Assembly (NCBI GenBank): GCA_001464385.1
Contig: LNFB01000146.1
Coordinates: 1-64,000, forward strand
Origin: Deltaproteobacteria bacterium Ga0077550
GTDB taxonomy: Bacteria > Myxococcota_A > Polyangia > Nannocystales > Nannocystaceae
Direction: 5' to 3'
DNA: 64,000 bases
Positions within the stretch are counted from its first letter, which is position 1, and the number at the start of each line of letters is the position of its first letter. Below are positions 24,890 to 33,374 of this stretch, piece by piece. The notes under the pieces are model-generated. The model was given only the letters and a program-made list of their open reading frames with translations, was not told the origin of the DNA and ran no database searches. A program made the position numbers and the translations under genes.

Positions 24890-25366
24890 GTGACGGTCTC
24901 GCTCGTGCGGCGTGCAGCGATGACGAGCGCCCTCGTGGTGCTCGGACTCGCGGCCTGCTCCAGCGTCGCGGGGATCGAGCTCGGTGACCAAGGGCTCGAT
25001 CGCTTCACCGCGGGCGACATGGACCCGCCGTCGGACGACGATGCGACCAGCACCTCGGGGGCGGATCCCGAGGGCGGGACGGACGGCGGGACGGCGGGAC
25101 CACCCGGGGTGACGGGCTTCGGCGGTGGGACCACCGACGGCGGCTCGAGCACGGGCGACGATGCGGACGGCACGGGCACCGACGACGCGGGCTCGGACGA
25201 CACGGGCACCGACGACGGGATCGCCACGGGCGGCACCACGGGCGACACCGAGGCATCGACGGGCGGCCCCGATGATGGGGCAGGGGATCCGGGCGAGCCG
25301 GTGCCCGAGCCGCCCTCGGGCAGCACCGGTGGCGAGCCACCCGACGTCGGCACGACCGGCACGTGA
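24890..25366 (+). CDS. Low-complexity lipoprotein
   Basis: 158 residues from GTG 24890 (in-frame GTG 24905 and ATG 24920 are alternatives). Signal LVVLGLAACSS is a clear lipobox. About 100 of the remaining residues are Asp, Gly, Thr, Ser and Glu in an unstructured linker, with no folded domain. Such proteins are typical of this lineage, acting as surface-exposed anchored chains, but a function cannot be stated. It precedes the kinase gene by 84 nt. Confidence 0.6.
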   Translation: MTVSLVRRAAMTSALVVLGLAACSSVAGIELGDQGLDRFTAGDMDPPSDDDATSTSGADPEGGTDGGTAGPPGVTGFGGGTTDGGSSTGDDADGTGTDDAGSDDTGTDDGIATGGTTGDTEASTGGPDDGAGDPGEPVPEPPSGSTGGEPPDVGTTGT

Positions 25367-25450
25367 CGGGCCGGCGAGGCGGGCTGCCCACCGGGGCGAC
25401 CGCGAAGCGGACACCGCAGCGCCGCCGCGGCTGATAGCGTTGCGACTGTC

Positions 25451-26419
25451 ATGGACACGCGGCCCACTGCACCGACGTCGGCGACCCCGCTCGAGGGACC
25501 TGTCGTGGAGCCGCCGGCGACCCCGGATCTCCCGCCCGGCACGGTGATCGCCTTCAACAAGCGGTTCCAGATCGTCGGCCCGCTCGGCGAGGGCGGCATG
25601 GGCAAGGTCTTCAAGGCCTTCGATCCGTTCATGAACCGCTACGTCGCGCTGAAGGTCATGAAGGCCGACGTCCCCGAGACCGAGCAGCGTCGGTTTCGCC
25701 TCGAGGCCCGCCTCGGCGGCGGCTTCGCCCACCCGAACCTCGTGCGCGTCCTCGACGTCGGCACCACCCGCGAGCACGGGCTGTTCTGGTTCGCGATGGA
25801 GTTCCTCGAGGGCCGCGACATCCGCGACGCGATGGAGGGCGGGCGCACGGTGCCGATGCACGTGCTCTGCGAGATCTTCCGCGGGGTCCTCGACGCGCTG
25901 CGGTACATCCACCTGCGCGGCGTCGTGCACCGCGACGTCAAGCCGGCGAACATCTTCGTCAACGGCGATCCGTACGACCCCGAGCTGCGCGTGGTGAAGC
26001 TGCTCGACCTCGGCGTCGCGCGCGACCTCAACGATCCGCGCGGCGACGATCCGACCCTCGTGCTCGGCGACCCGCGCTACATGGCGCCCGAGCAGACGCG
26101 TCCGGCCGGCGCGATCGATCACCGCGCCGATCTCTACGCCCTCGGCATGACCTTCTTCGAGGCCGTGACCGGCCATCACCCCTTCGAGGACGCCTTCGAG
26201 GAGCACCCGCGGGTGCTGTTCAAGTGTCACCGCGAGCGGTCGCCGACGCTGCCGAGCTCGTACCTCCCCGGCGACACCTCCGCCGAGCTCGCCGACGCGA
26301 TCGACGGCTTCTTCCAGGCCTGCTGCGGCAAGGATCCGAACGAGCGCTTCGCCGACGCGAAGGTCATGCGGCGCGCGTTGGGCGAGCTGATGCGCTTCGC
26401 GGATCGCCGCGGCGGGTGA
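25451..26419 (+). CDS. Serine/threonine protein kinase (Hanks type), single domain
   Basis: 322 residues from ATG. Residues about 38-300 are a full kinase domain: glycine loop GPLGEGGMGKVF, ATP-binding Lys in VALKVMK, catalytic loop HRDVKPANIF, metal-binding loop DLGVA (DLG in place of DFG), and MAPEQ. There is no transmembrane segment or sensor domain, so it is a soluble kinase that probably acts on a cytoplasmic or complex-bound partner. Orphan kinases of this kind are very common in myxobacteria. No substrate is evident nearby. Confidence 0.92.
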   Translation: MDTRPTAPTSATPLEGPVVEPPATPDLPPGTVIAFNKRFQIVGPLGEGGMGKVFKAFDPFMNRYVALKVMKADVPETEQRRFRLEARLGGGFAHPNLVRVLDVGTTREHGLFWFAMEFLEGRDIRDAMEGGRTVPMHVLCEIFRGVLDALRYIHLRGVVHRDVKPANIFVNGDPYDPELRVVKLLDLGVARDLNDPRGDDPTLVLGDPRYMAPEQTRPAGAIDHRADLYALGMTFFEAVTGHHPFEDAFEEHPRVLFKCHRERSPTLPSSYLPGDTSAELADAIDGFFQACCGKDPNERFADAKVMRRALGELMRFADRRGG

Positions 26420-26496
26420 GCTCGGGCGCCGCGCGGGTCCCCGACGCAGGACGGGCGGCCAGGGTCTCCCCTGCCGCCCGTTCGCGTTCTCTTCCG

Positions 26497-26569
26497 TGGA
26501 GGTAAGGGGACTCGAACCCCTGACCTACGCGCTGCCAGCGCGTCGCTCTCCCAACTGAGCTATACCCCC
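26497..26569 (-). tRNA. tRNA-Ala(GGC)
   Basis: 73-nt cloverleaf on the minus strand: 7-bp acceptor stem with the G3-U70 alanine identity pair, D-arm GCTC...GAGC, anticodon stem ACGCG/CGCGT around CTGGCAG (anticodon GGC), T-arm AGGGG-TTCGAGT-CCCCT, discriminator A. CCA is not encoded. Lies between the kinase gene and the tolQ gene. Confidence 0.97.
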
Positions 26570-26785
26570 GGATGGGCGCACGACTCGCGTCGTGCGGGCC
26601 GCTTGGGTACACCGCGGGGCGGCGCGTCGTCAAGCCCGGCGTGCGGGATCGGTGGCGAGGGCGTCGCGAGGGCCCGCACGGGCGCGCCGTCCGGCGTCGG
26701 CGCCCCCCGCCGGACACAAACGCGTGCCCGCGAGATTGCCCCACGGGGCGGCCGCGACCATGATCCAGCCGGTCTCGAGAGCCGC

Positions 26786-27484
26786 ATGGACGTCAAGGAA
26801 CTGTTCGAGCAGGGCGGGCCGCTCATGTGGGCGATCCTGGCGGCCTCGGTCGTCGGGGTCGCGGTGTTCATCGAGCGGCTGTGGTCGCTGCAGCGCTCGC
26901 GGGTGCTCCCGCGGGCCTTCGTGGATCGCATCCGCGGGCTGGTCGCCAAGCGCAAGATCAGCGAGGCGCTGCTGCTGTGCGAGGAGAACCGCTCGAGCAT
27001 CGCGCTCATCCTCGCGGCCGGCCTGCGCGCCCACTCCAACGGACAGCCCCGCGACGAGATCAAGGAGTCGGTCGAGGAGGTGGGCAACCGCGAGGTCGCC
27101 CGCATGGCCCGCAACGTCGAGATCGTCGGCACCGTCGCGGCCGTCAGCCCGTTGCTCGGGCTGCTCGGCACCGTCGTCGGCATGATCCAGGTCTTCAAGA
27201 ACTTCGTCGACGCCTACAAAGAGGGCGCCGTCGGCCCGGACGCGTTCGCCGAGGGCATCTGGCAGGCCCTCATCACCACTGCGTACGGCCTGGTCGTCGC
27301 GATCCCCATGCTGGTGATCTACAAGTTCCTGCAGGGTCGCAACGAGCGGATCGTCGTCGACATGGAGGAGGACGCGCTGGGGATGGTCGATCTGCTCGGC
27401 GACCACTCGCGCGCGGACGCCCGCGCGAGTGAGGTCAAGGCCGACGACCGCAAGCGCGTCCCGAGCGAGGAGCCTGCGACGTGA
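26786..27484 (+). CDS. MotA/TolQ/ExbB proton channel family protein
   Basis: 232 residues from ATG 26786. Three predicted membrane helices: residues about 13-33 (PLMWAILAASVVGVAVFI), 112-140 (VGTVAAVSPLLGLLGTVVGM) and 155-180 (ALITTAYGLVVAIPML), the TolQ/ExbB topology. It couples the proton gradient to an ExbD/TolR partner, encoded just downstream with a GTGA overlap. Whether it serves TonB, Tol-Pal or gliding motility cannot be decided; the TonB-family and OmpA-like proteins elsewhere in the window make an envelope role likely. The first of a set extending through ftsB. Confidence 0.92.
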   Translation: MDVKELFEQGGPLMWAILAASVVGVAVFIERLWSLQRSRVLPRAFVDRIRGLVAKRKISEALLLCEENRSSIALILAAGLRAHSNGQPRDEIKESVEEVGNREVARMARNVEIVGTVAAVSPLLGLLGTVVGMIQVFKNFVDAYKEGAVGPDAFAEGIWQALITTAYGLVVAIPMLVIYKFLQGRNERIVVDMEEDALGMVDLLGDHSRADARASEVKADDRKRVPSEEPAT

Positions 27485-27897
27485 GCTTCTCGGGGCCGCA
27501 CGCCAAGCGCCGCCGTCGCGGCGGTGAGCTCAGCATCGACCTCACGCCGCTCATCGACGTGGTGTTCCAGTTGCTCATCTTCTTCGTGCTCACCTCGACC
27601 TTCCAGAACAACCCGTCGTTCCGGGTGAAGCTGCCCAAGGCGAAGAACCGCGACGTCACGCAGGAGCCGAAGGCGCTGGTCGTGACCATCGGCTCCGAGG
27701 GCGGCATCGAGGTCGACGGCAAGGCCGTCGACGAGCGCGAGCTGCGGCTGCGCATGTGCGCCGCGGCCCAGGCCGACAGCACCACGGGCGTGAACATCCG
27801 GGCCGACCAGGCGACGCAGCACCAGTTCGTGGTCCGCGTGATGGACGCGGCCAAGGAGTGCGGGCTCGAGAAGCTCGGCATCCTGCACGGTCGCTGA
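27481..27897 (+). CDS. ExbD/TolR biopolymer transport protein
   Basis: 138 residues from GTG 27481, overlapping the TolQ-like stop (GTGA). Short N-terminal cytoplasmic part, single anchor segment (DLTPLIDVVFQLLIFFVLT) with the conserved membrane Asp, then the periplasmic ExbD fold. The last part (VVRVMDAAKECGLEKLGIL) matches the ExbD end. It forms the proton channel with the product of the upstream gene and passes energy to an outer-membrane process. Confidence 0.95.
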   Translation: MSFSGPHAKRRRRGGELSIDLTPLIDVVFQLLIFFVLTSTFQNNPSFRVKLPKAKNRDVTQEPKALVVTIGSEGGIEVDGKAVDERELRLRMCAAAQADSTTGVNIRADQATQHQFVVRVMDAAKECGLEKLGILHGR

Positions 27898-27908
27898 CCT
27901 GTCACGGG

Positions 27909-27937
27909 CCGGTTCGCGGCTTCGGCACCGCGGCCGG
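27909..27937 (+). terminator. Hairpin between tolR-like and ftsB-like genes
   Basis: CGCGG (27915-27919) pairs with CCGCG (27928-27932), loop cttcggca, and the flanking CCGG (27909-27912) with CCGG (27934-27937) extends the stem across a small internal loop. It lies 12 nt after the TolR-like stop; no T-tract. Confidence 0.35.
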
Positions 27938-27999
27938 TGGCCTGGCTCGCCGGTTTCTTGCCGAGCGATCGCGTGCCCCAGTAGGTTCCGGTTCGGTCG

Positions 28000-28314
28000 A
28001 TGCACTGGGCCAACCGCATTCTGATCGCCGCGACCGTCGCGGCGCTGGTCGCCTGGGGACCGACGCAGCTCGAGCGCGCCGCCCAGAGCGACGAGCTCGA
28101 GCGCGTGCAGCGCGAGCGTGACGAGCTCGCCGAGGCCAACCGGGTCCTCGCCGACGAGATCCACGGGCTCGCCGCGGAGGTCCGCGCGCTCAAGTCCGAT
28201 CCCGACGAGGTCGCCCGCATCGCCCGCGAAGACCTCAACCTCATCGCCCCCGGCGAGGTCGTGTTCGAGGTCGAGCGCGTCGCCTCGGCCGCGCGGGCCC
28301 CCCACTCGCCATGA
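28000..28314 (+). CDS. FtsB/DivIC-like septum formation initiator family protein
   Basis: 104 residues from ATG. A short N-terminal membrane helix (RILIAATVAALVAWGP) is followed by a Glu/Arg-rich coiled coil (residues about 25-70, DELERVQRERDELAEANRVL) and a C-terminal Asp-Pro-Asp-Glu-Val segment with a beta-hairpin typical of FtsB (VARIAREDLNLIAPGEVVFE). FtsB bridges FtsL and FtsQ in the divisome. It ends in an ATGA overlap with the downstream diguanylate cyclase, so the two are translationally coupled. Confidence 0.82.
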   Translation: MHWANRILIAATVAALVAWGPTQLERAAQSDELERVQRERDELAEANRVLADEIHGLAAEVRALKSDPDEVARIAREDLNLIAPGEVVFEVERVASAARAPHSP

Positions 28315-30512
28315 GCGCCGTCGCCCGCACCGTGTGGCACGCGCGTCGGGGGCTCGCCAGTCACTGGCCGTTGCTCACCGCCGTCGCCTGCTGGCCCCTG
28401 CTGCTCACCGGCCGCCTGTCGCTCACGGCGCTCGCCAAGGCCGAGCTCTCGGTGCTGTCGCTCGTGACGCTCCTGGCCACGGCGCTCGGCTGGGCCATCG
28501 TCCGCGAGGTCCTGCCGGCCCGCGGCACGCGAGCGCCCGTGGTGCCGTCGTCGTGGCGCGAGCTCGAGCTCGGCGTGCCGCTGGTCACCGCGGTCTACGT
28601 GCTGGTCGCGATGAGCGGTGGCGCGACCTCGTTCCTCCACCCGATGGTCTACGCGCTGGTGTCGTTCGTGCTCGTCGTCCAGCGCACGCGCGTCGGCGTC
28701 GTCGGCGTGTTGCTCGCGACCTTCGCCCTCGAGGCGATCCTCGCCGCGCGGGTCGGGACGCGACCGGCGTGGATGCTCGGCGCGCAGCACGGCAGCTTCA
28801 TCGCGTTCTTCGCCCTGGGCAATCGCCTCGTGCTCGGCAGCCTGACCCGGCGCCTGCGGGCCGAGCACGGCCGCCGCATCAACGACGAGCTGTCGCGCAT
28901 GCGGCAGGAGGCCAAGGACTTCCGCCTGATCGCGTCGCAGCTCCCCGCGGGCTCCCGCGTCCGCACCCGCGCCGACGAGGAGATCCGCATGGTCCACGCG
29001 GCGGTGGAGAACATCCACGAGCAGGTGTTCCACACGCTCGAGCTGCTGCGGACGTCGATGGGACTGCACACCGCGGTGCTGCTGTGGTGCGAGGCCCCGG
29101 CGCAGGCCGATCGCAGCGGTCGCAACACGCCGACGCTGGTGATCAAGGAACTCGCGTCCGCCGGTGAGCTGCTCGCCGACGGGCCGCAACTCGCGAACCC
29201 CGGGGTGCTCATCAGCGTGCTCGCCGAGCCGAAGCCGCTGCGCCTGCACGCGCTGGGCGGCCGGCGCCTACCGCCGTACTATCGCGGGCCCGAGCCGGTC
29301 ACCGACCTGTGCGCGGTGCCGCTGCTCGAGGGCAACGGGCTGCGCGGCATCCTCTGCGCCGATCGATCCGGCGATCGACCCTTCGGGGACGACGAGCAGC
29401 GCGTGCTCGAGCGCGCCGCGGCCCACATCCTGCGCGTCGTCGAGCACGAACGTGTGTTCAACGCGGTCGAGCGCGGCAAGTACGAGCAGGAGCAGTTCTA
29501 TCGCGCCTCCGAGTTGCTGAACTCCGCGCTGACGCTGGACGACGTCTACGAGAAGACCTTCGCCGCGGTGCGGGCGATCGCGCCGTTCGACCTCGCGGTG
29601 CTCACCGGCACCGAGGGCGACGTGCACCGCGTGCTCGCGGTCGATGCGATCCGCGGCGACGGCGAGGCCGAGATCTGGCAGCAGCTCGCGGCGCGCCTCG
29701 GCGGCCTCGAGTTCACCGACACCACGTCGCTGGTGGCGATGGCGGTGAAGAACCGCCACTACATGCCGGCGTCGGGCGAGCTCGGTGATCCCGACGCCGT
29801 GGTGTGGACGGCCCGGACCCGGCTGCGCAACGCCAAGAGCCTCATCGTGCTGCCGCTGTCGCGCGGCGACGAGGTCCTCGGGGCGATCACGCTGGCGTCG
29901 TCGCGGGCCCACGTGTTCGGCCCCGCGGTCCGCGAGATGCTCCGCGTCATCGGCCACCAGGTCGGCGTGAGCCTGCAGAACGCGCGCATGTACCAGCAGA
30001 TGGAGCAGCGCGCGACGACCGACGGCCTCACCGGGCTGACGAATCATCGCGCGTTCCAGGAGCGTCTCGCCCAGCTCCATGCGCTGTGCGAGCGCACCGA
30101 CCAGAAGTACAGCGTCATCCTGACGGACATCGACCACTTCAAGAGCATCAACGACACCTACGGCCACCCCGTCGGCGACCAGGTGCTGAAGCGCGTCGCC
30201 GCGGTGTTCGCGGGCCGCGCGCGCAAGGTCGACATCGTCGCTCGCTACGGCGGCGAGGAGTTCGTGCTGGTGCTGCCGGACACCGATGGCGCGGGGGCCG
30301 AGGCCTTCGCCAACCGGCTGCGCGAGGAGATCGGCGACCTCGCGCTGACCTCGGAGCACGGCAACTTCAAGGTCACGATCTCGATGGGGATCGCCGAGTA
30401 CCCCCGCGACGGCAAGGAGCGGCTCGAGCTGATCGAGCGCTCGGATCAGGCGCTGTATTGGTGCAAGGAACACGGTCGCAATCGCGTGCGTCGCGTGAGC
30501 GCCACCGACTGA
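28311..30512 (+). CDS. Diguanylate cyclase: membrane N-terminus, GAF-type sensors, GGDEF domain
   Basis: 733 residues from ATG 28311 (overlaps the FtsB-like stop). Residues about 18-170 contain several hydrophobic helices. Residues about 240-390 and 400-555 look like two GAF-type sensory domains. The C-terminal 170 residues are a GGDEF domain with an intact active site RYGGEEF and an upstream product-inhibition I-site RxxD (RKVD) in the expected position. It should synthesise cyclic di-GMP and be feedback-inhibited. Coupling to an ftsB-like gene suggests a link between cyclic di-GMP and cell division; this is inference. Confidence 0.92.
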   Translation: MSAVARTVWHARRGLASHWPLLTAVACWPLLLTGRLSLTALAKAELSVLSLVTLLATALGWAIVREVLPARGTRAPVVPSSWRELELGVPLVTAVYVLVAMSGGATSFLHPMVYALVSFVLVVQRTRVGVVGVLLATFALEAILAARVGTRPAWMLGAQHGSFIAFFALGNRLVLGSLTRRLRAEHGRRINDELSRMRQEAKDFRLIASQLPAGSRVRTRADEEIRMVHAAVENIHEQVFHTLELLRTSMGLHTAVLLWCEAPAQADRSGRNTPTLVIKELASAGELLADGPQLANPGVLISVLAEPKPLRLHALGGRRLPPYYRGPEPVTDLCAVPLLEGNGLRGILCADRSGDRPFGDDEQRVLERAAAHILRVVEHERVFNAVERGKYEQEQFYRASELLNSALTLDDVYEKTFAAVRAIAPFDLAVLTGTEGDVHRVLAVDAIRGDGEAEIWQQLAARLGGLEFTDTTSLVAMAVKNRHYMPASGELGDPDAVVWTARTRLRNAKSLIVLPLSRGDEVLGAITLASSRAHVFGPAVREMLRVIGHQVGVSLQNARMYQQMEQRATTDGLTGLTNHRAFQERLAQLHALCERTDQKYSVILTDIDHFKSINDTYGHPVGDQVLKRVAAVFAGRARKVDIVARYGGEEFVLVLPDTDGAGAEAFANRLREEIGDLALTSEHGNFKVTISMGIAEYPRDGKERLELIERSDQALYWCKEHGRNRVRRVSATD

Positions 30513-30528
30513 TACGCTGGCGGCGCCC

Positions 30529-30942
30529 GTGACCGTCCTCGCCATTTTGCGGCTGCTGGTCGAGCTCGCGATGCCCATGGCGCCGCCTCCGGGCCGCGTC
30601 CGCGCCTCCGAGCCGCCGCCGGTCGCCCCCGGCGCGTCCATCGAGCTGTCGGTGACGATCCTCGACACGCCGGTCGCGGGCACGCCGATCGAGCTGTGGC
30701 TCGACTCGTCGGATGCGGTGTTCGTGCCGAACCGGTTCGACAACCGCGACGTCGCCGACCCGCTCGCGACCCAGCCGCGCATCCGGGTGCGGATCTCGGC
30801 GCCGACGCTGGCGGGCCGCTACGGCATCGACGCGCACGTGGTCTATGTGTCGTGCGGTGAGACCACGTGCCGGCCGCACCACAGCCTCGTCCACTGGGAC
30901 CTCGAGGTCGCGGCGCCGACGGGCGCTGCGGTGGCGCCCTAG
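30529..30942 (+). CDS. Exported protein of unknown function
   Basis: 137 residues from a GTG start, 16 nt after the diguanylate cyclase stop. N-terminal hydrophobic segment (AILRLLVELAMPMAPP) looks like a signal peptide, and the mature part is a compact beta-rich domain (ASIELSVTILDTPVAG) with a CRPHHSLVHWDLEV ending and two cysteines. No family recognised. It could be an Ig-like or cupredoxin-like fold; no copper ligands can be confirmed. Confidence 0.6.
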   Translation: MTVLAILRLLVELAMPMAPPPGRVRASEPPPVAPGASIELSVTILDTPVAGTPIELWLDSSDAVFVPNRFDNRDVADPLATQPRIRVRISAPTLAGRYGIDAHVVYVSCGETTCRPHHSLVHWDLEVAAPTGAAVAP

Positions 30943-30958
30943 CGGGCCGCGGGCGCGC

Positions 30959-32085
30959 TCAGCTGGACCCGGGCGGCTTCTCGTCGACCGGCAGCACGAT
31001 GCTCGCGCCGCTGCGCTCGGCCTCGCCGTCCCCCGGATCGGTGCCGCCCTTGCGGGGGCCGCGGAGCAGGCGCTCGCGGACGCGCTGGTGCTGCCGGATC
31101 TTGTACGCGGCGTGGGAGCTGTCGCCCTTCTCGTTGGCGATCGCCGTCGCGCGATCCATCACCTGGAACTCGGCGAGCACGAAGACGACGTTGCCCGACG
31201 CCCGCTCCTGATCGCCGAGCAGCGCGTCGACGCGCACCGGGAGGTCGGCGATGAAGTTGAGCACCTCGTAGCCCGTGGCCGAGAATTCGTTGGGGGCCTC
31301 GCGGGGCGCGGGCGCCTCGCCGTTGGACTCGGCGGCGTCGACCTTGCGGCGATCGAGCGGCGCGAGGTCGACGAGGCTGTTCACCGTCTGACCCGGGACC
31401 ACATAGTTGAACGGCACGAAGCGCTGCAGCATCACGTGCAGCGTGGGCAGCACGTCCTCGAAGCGCTCGACGACGACGCGGAAGCGCAGACGATCGAACA
31501 CCCGCGCGGCGCTGGTCTCCCGTTTCACGAGGAGCTTGGTGACCAGGGAGTCGGGTGTCTTGCGCGACCAGGCGAACTCGACCACCGGCACGCCCGAGGC
31601 GCGCAGCTCGTCGAACAGGACCATGATCGACTGCTCGACCAACTCGTACAGCGAGTGGTCGGGGATCGACAGCAACGTCCGCAGCTCGCGGGCGTCGAGG
31701 TGATACATGATGTGCATCACCTTGAGCAGCACGCAGGCCTGACGCTGTGTGCGGCCCTTGCCGGACGCGAGCAGGGGCAGCTCGACGACGGGGACGCCCG
31801 ACGCGATCGCCTCGTCGAGGCGCAGCCCGAGGTTCTCGGTGAGGTAGTGGACGGCGCGGGCGCGCAGCTCCGCGAGCCGACGGAGGTCGTCCGCGTTCTC
31901 GACGTCGATGCTGTACACGCGGAGCAGCCGTCGCACGTCGTCGGGCGAGCTGAGACGACGGAGTCGCCGGTCAGCAGCAGCCGGATCTCGCGGAGATCCT
32001 GGTCGCTCCACGCCGGGGGGGACAGGTCGTCCGGGCGCGAGGGGCGGGCCGGGAGGAACGCGCTCGTCCGGGTGGGGCTGGTCAT
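30959..32085 (-). pseudogene. TIGR04552-type myxobacterial gene interrupted by a frameshift
   Basis: The minus strand holds a family typical of myxobacteria with a conserved core (RQACVLLKVMHIMYHLDARE, VVEFAWSRKT, PFNYVVPGQTVNSLVDL). The long frame (30959-32011) starts inside the gene; the missing N-terminus (MTSPTRTSAF... DLREIRLLLTGDSVV) is in another frame, from ATG 32085. The frame changes at about 31955-31962, where GACTCCGTCGTCTCAGC would need an insertion of about 13 nt containing GACTGG to restore the usual GDSVVDWRRLS. The whole gene would otherwise be about 375 residues. It may be a real lesion, or a sequencing error; an in-frame GTG at 32011 allows a shortened product. Function of the family is unknown. 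Confidence 0.7.
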
Positions 32086-32148
32086 GGGGTCACGTCACTC
32101 GGCCGGGCCCCGCGGCGACAGGCGGGTCCGGTACGGACCCGAGGGGCG

Positions 32149-32238
32149 TCACGCGCGGCGGGTGACGCGGAGGGTTGCCACGAGGAGACCGATGATGACG
32201 GACGCGGCCGCGAGATGGCCGAGGAAGTAGGCGGTCAT
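32149..32238 (-). CDS. Candidate 29-residue single-span membrane protein
   Basis: ATG 32238 to TGA 32149 encodes a single hydrophobic helix (LAAASVIIGLLVATLRV) ending in RVTRRA, a positive-inside layout. An AGGTG lies five to nine bases upstream (caggtgtccATG). It sits 63 nt upstream of the TIGR04552-type gene on the same strand, in a gap of over 500 nt otherwise without coding. Not recognised; support is the start, helix and Shine-Dalgarno only. Confidence 0.4.
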   Translation of the reverse strand: MTAYFLGHLAAASVIIGLLVATLRVTRRA

Positions 32239-32612
32239 GGACACCTGAGGGGGAGGGGGTTGGGGCGGTCCGACTTCGGGCCGGAGCTGAGCGCGTCGAA
32301 AAGGCTAGACGTAGTCAGATGTAGGTTGGCTTCGTGAGCCTACGCGAAGTCGTGGGCCGCCCGCCAGAACCCGTCCGAATTGCTCGGGGGGTCGATCCGC
32401 GGACGCGGGGCGGTGGGTATCACATTCCCCAAGGCCTTGAAAAGCGCTTTCTGGCGCGGTGAGACGTGGGCCTAACTACTAGAAATGGCAACGCAAATCC
32501 CTTGGGCACAGGGCCGGGATCCGCGCCGGCTGCGTGGACGCGGGCCCACGGGGCGCACCCGATCTCCCATGCAGGCCGGATCGGCCCCTGGGATCCGCTA
32601 TGGTTCGCCCAC
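32239..32612. other. Non-coding stretch with locally lower GC
   Basis: No credible gene. The segment 32295-32350 and 32420-32510 has more A and T than the surroundings (gaaaaggctagacgtagtca; ctaactactagaaatggcaa), which in this genome usually marks promoters or a small RNA. A short imperfect hairpin involving gtagg...cctac (about 32322-32344) can be drawn. It separates two oppositely directed transcription units, so promoters in both directions are expected. Confidence 0.4.
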
Positions 32613-32978
32613 ATGACCGACGAACGGGACGGGCGGCGCGGCGACGAGGACAAGCGGACCCGGCTCGGCCGACTCGGCGAACAGCTGACCGGCCTGCTCG
32701 ACCCAGAGGCCGCGCTGCGCCGCGGTCAGGACCTCGTCACGGGGGTCACCCAGGCGACCAAGGAGGAGCTCATGCGGATCGCGACCTCCGAGCTCCGCAG
32801 CTTCCTCGACAAGATGGACGCGGTCGACCTCCTGCAGCAGGTCATCGCCGGCCTGGTCGTCGACGTGCACATGCAGGTGAAGTTCTCGCGGGGCGCCGAC
32901 GGCACCACGCAGCCGAAGATCACCAAGCAGTCCTCCGAGATCAGCGTTCGGGACGAGCCCGACGGCGACGGCGGCTGA
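32613..32978 (+). CDS. Small helical protein of unknown function
   Basis: 121 residues from ATG 32613. Highly charged N-terminus (DERDGRRGDEDKRTRLGRLG), then amphipathic helices (ELMRIATSELRSFLDKMDAV) and a hydrophobic strand (LQQVIAGLVVDVHMQVKFSR). It recalls phasin-like or granule-associated proteins in composition, but no family is identified. It converges with the 63-residue gene 10 nt away. Confidence 0.6.
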   Translation: MTDERDGRRGDEDKRTRLGRLGEQLTGLLDPEAALRRGQDLVTGVTQATKEELMRIATSELRSFLDKMDAVDLLQQVIAGLVVDVHMQVKFSRGADGTTQPKITKQSSEISVRDEPDGDGG

Positions 32979-32988
32979 CCGAGTGGGG

Positions 32989-33180
32989 CTAGTCCCCTTG
33001 GTTCGCCGCGGGCACCGAGGGGTCGGCGGGGATACCCTCGGGGATGTCGGTGTCCGTCGCGGCCGGGGCGGGTGCGTCCTTCTTCTTCCAGCCCAGGCGG
33101 TCGATGACGTAGCGGCCGAGCTCGGTGCCGAGCTTGTAGCCGAACCCGGTGATGATGGCGCGCAGCAGCAACTGGGGCAT
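32989..33180 (-). CDS. Small protein of unknown function
   Basis: 63 residues from ATG 33180. N-terminal amphipathic segment (MPQLLLRAIITGFGYKLGTE), then a charged and disordered tail (PAPAATDTDIPEGIPADPS). It is divergent from lexA, sharing its 256-nt upstream region, so it might be damage-inducible; that is an inference from position. Family not recognised. Confidence 0.5.
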   Translation of the reverse strand: MPQLLLRAIITGFGYKLGTELGRYVIDRLGWKKKDAPAPAATDTDIPEGIPADPSVPAANQGD

Positions 33181-33300
33181 GGGTCCTTCGGCGCGGCGTC
33201 GAGGCCCCGCGCGCCCTGATCATGACACAGCCGGTTTCTTGGTCCACGCTGGCTTTCCTGGCAGGCTGTGCGGGCGACCAGTACAGCGGGGTCACTGCGC

Positions 33301-33337
33301 TTGACCCGATCGCTGCCTTGCAGTACACACGTTCAGT
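33301..33337 (+). promoter_or_regulatory. lexA promoter with overlapping LexA-box-like site
   Basis: TTGACC (33301-33306) and TACACA (33324-33329) are spaced 17 bp, a plausible -35/-10 pair. The site CAGTACACACGTTCAGT (33321-33337) fits the published deltaproteobacterial LexA box CTRHAMRYBYGTTCAGS at 14 of 17 positions by my count and covers the -10. This would allow LexA to repress its own gene. Confidence 0.55.
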
Positions 33338-33374
33338 GTCGCGCACCAGGCGCCCACCTGGCCCCGCCGCGATG

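Noticed and set aside
22417..25632. Minus-strand open frame of 1071 codons
   Set aside because: Only the last 284 codons look like protein. The rest is antisense to three plus-strand genes.
30529..30942. Cupredoxin assignment for the 137-residue exported protein
   Set aside because: The His and Cys positions do not form a clear copper-binding set; left as unknown.
32440..32520. Possible riboswitch in the A/T-richer stretch before the 121-residue gene
   Set aside because: I compared the segment with the cyclic di-GMP (GEMM) consensus by eye and found no match to the conserved positions.
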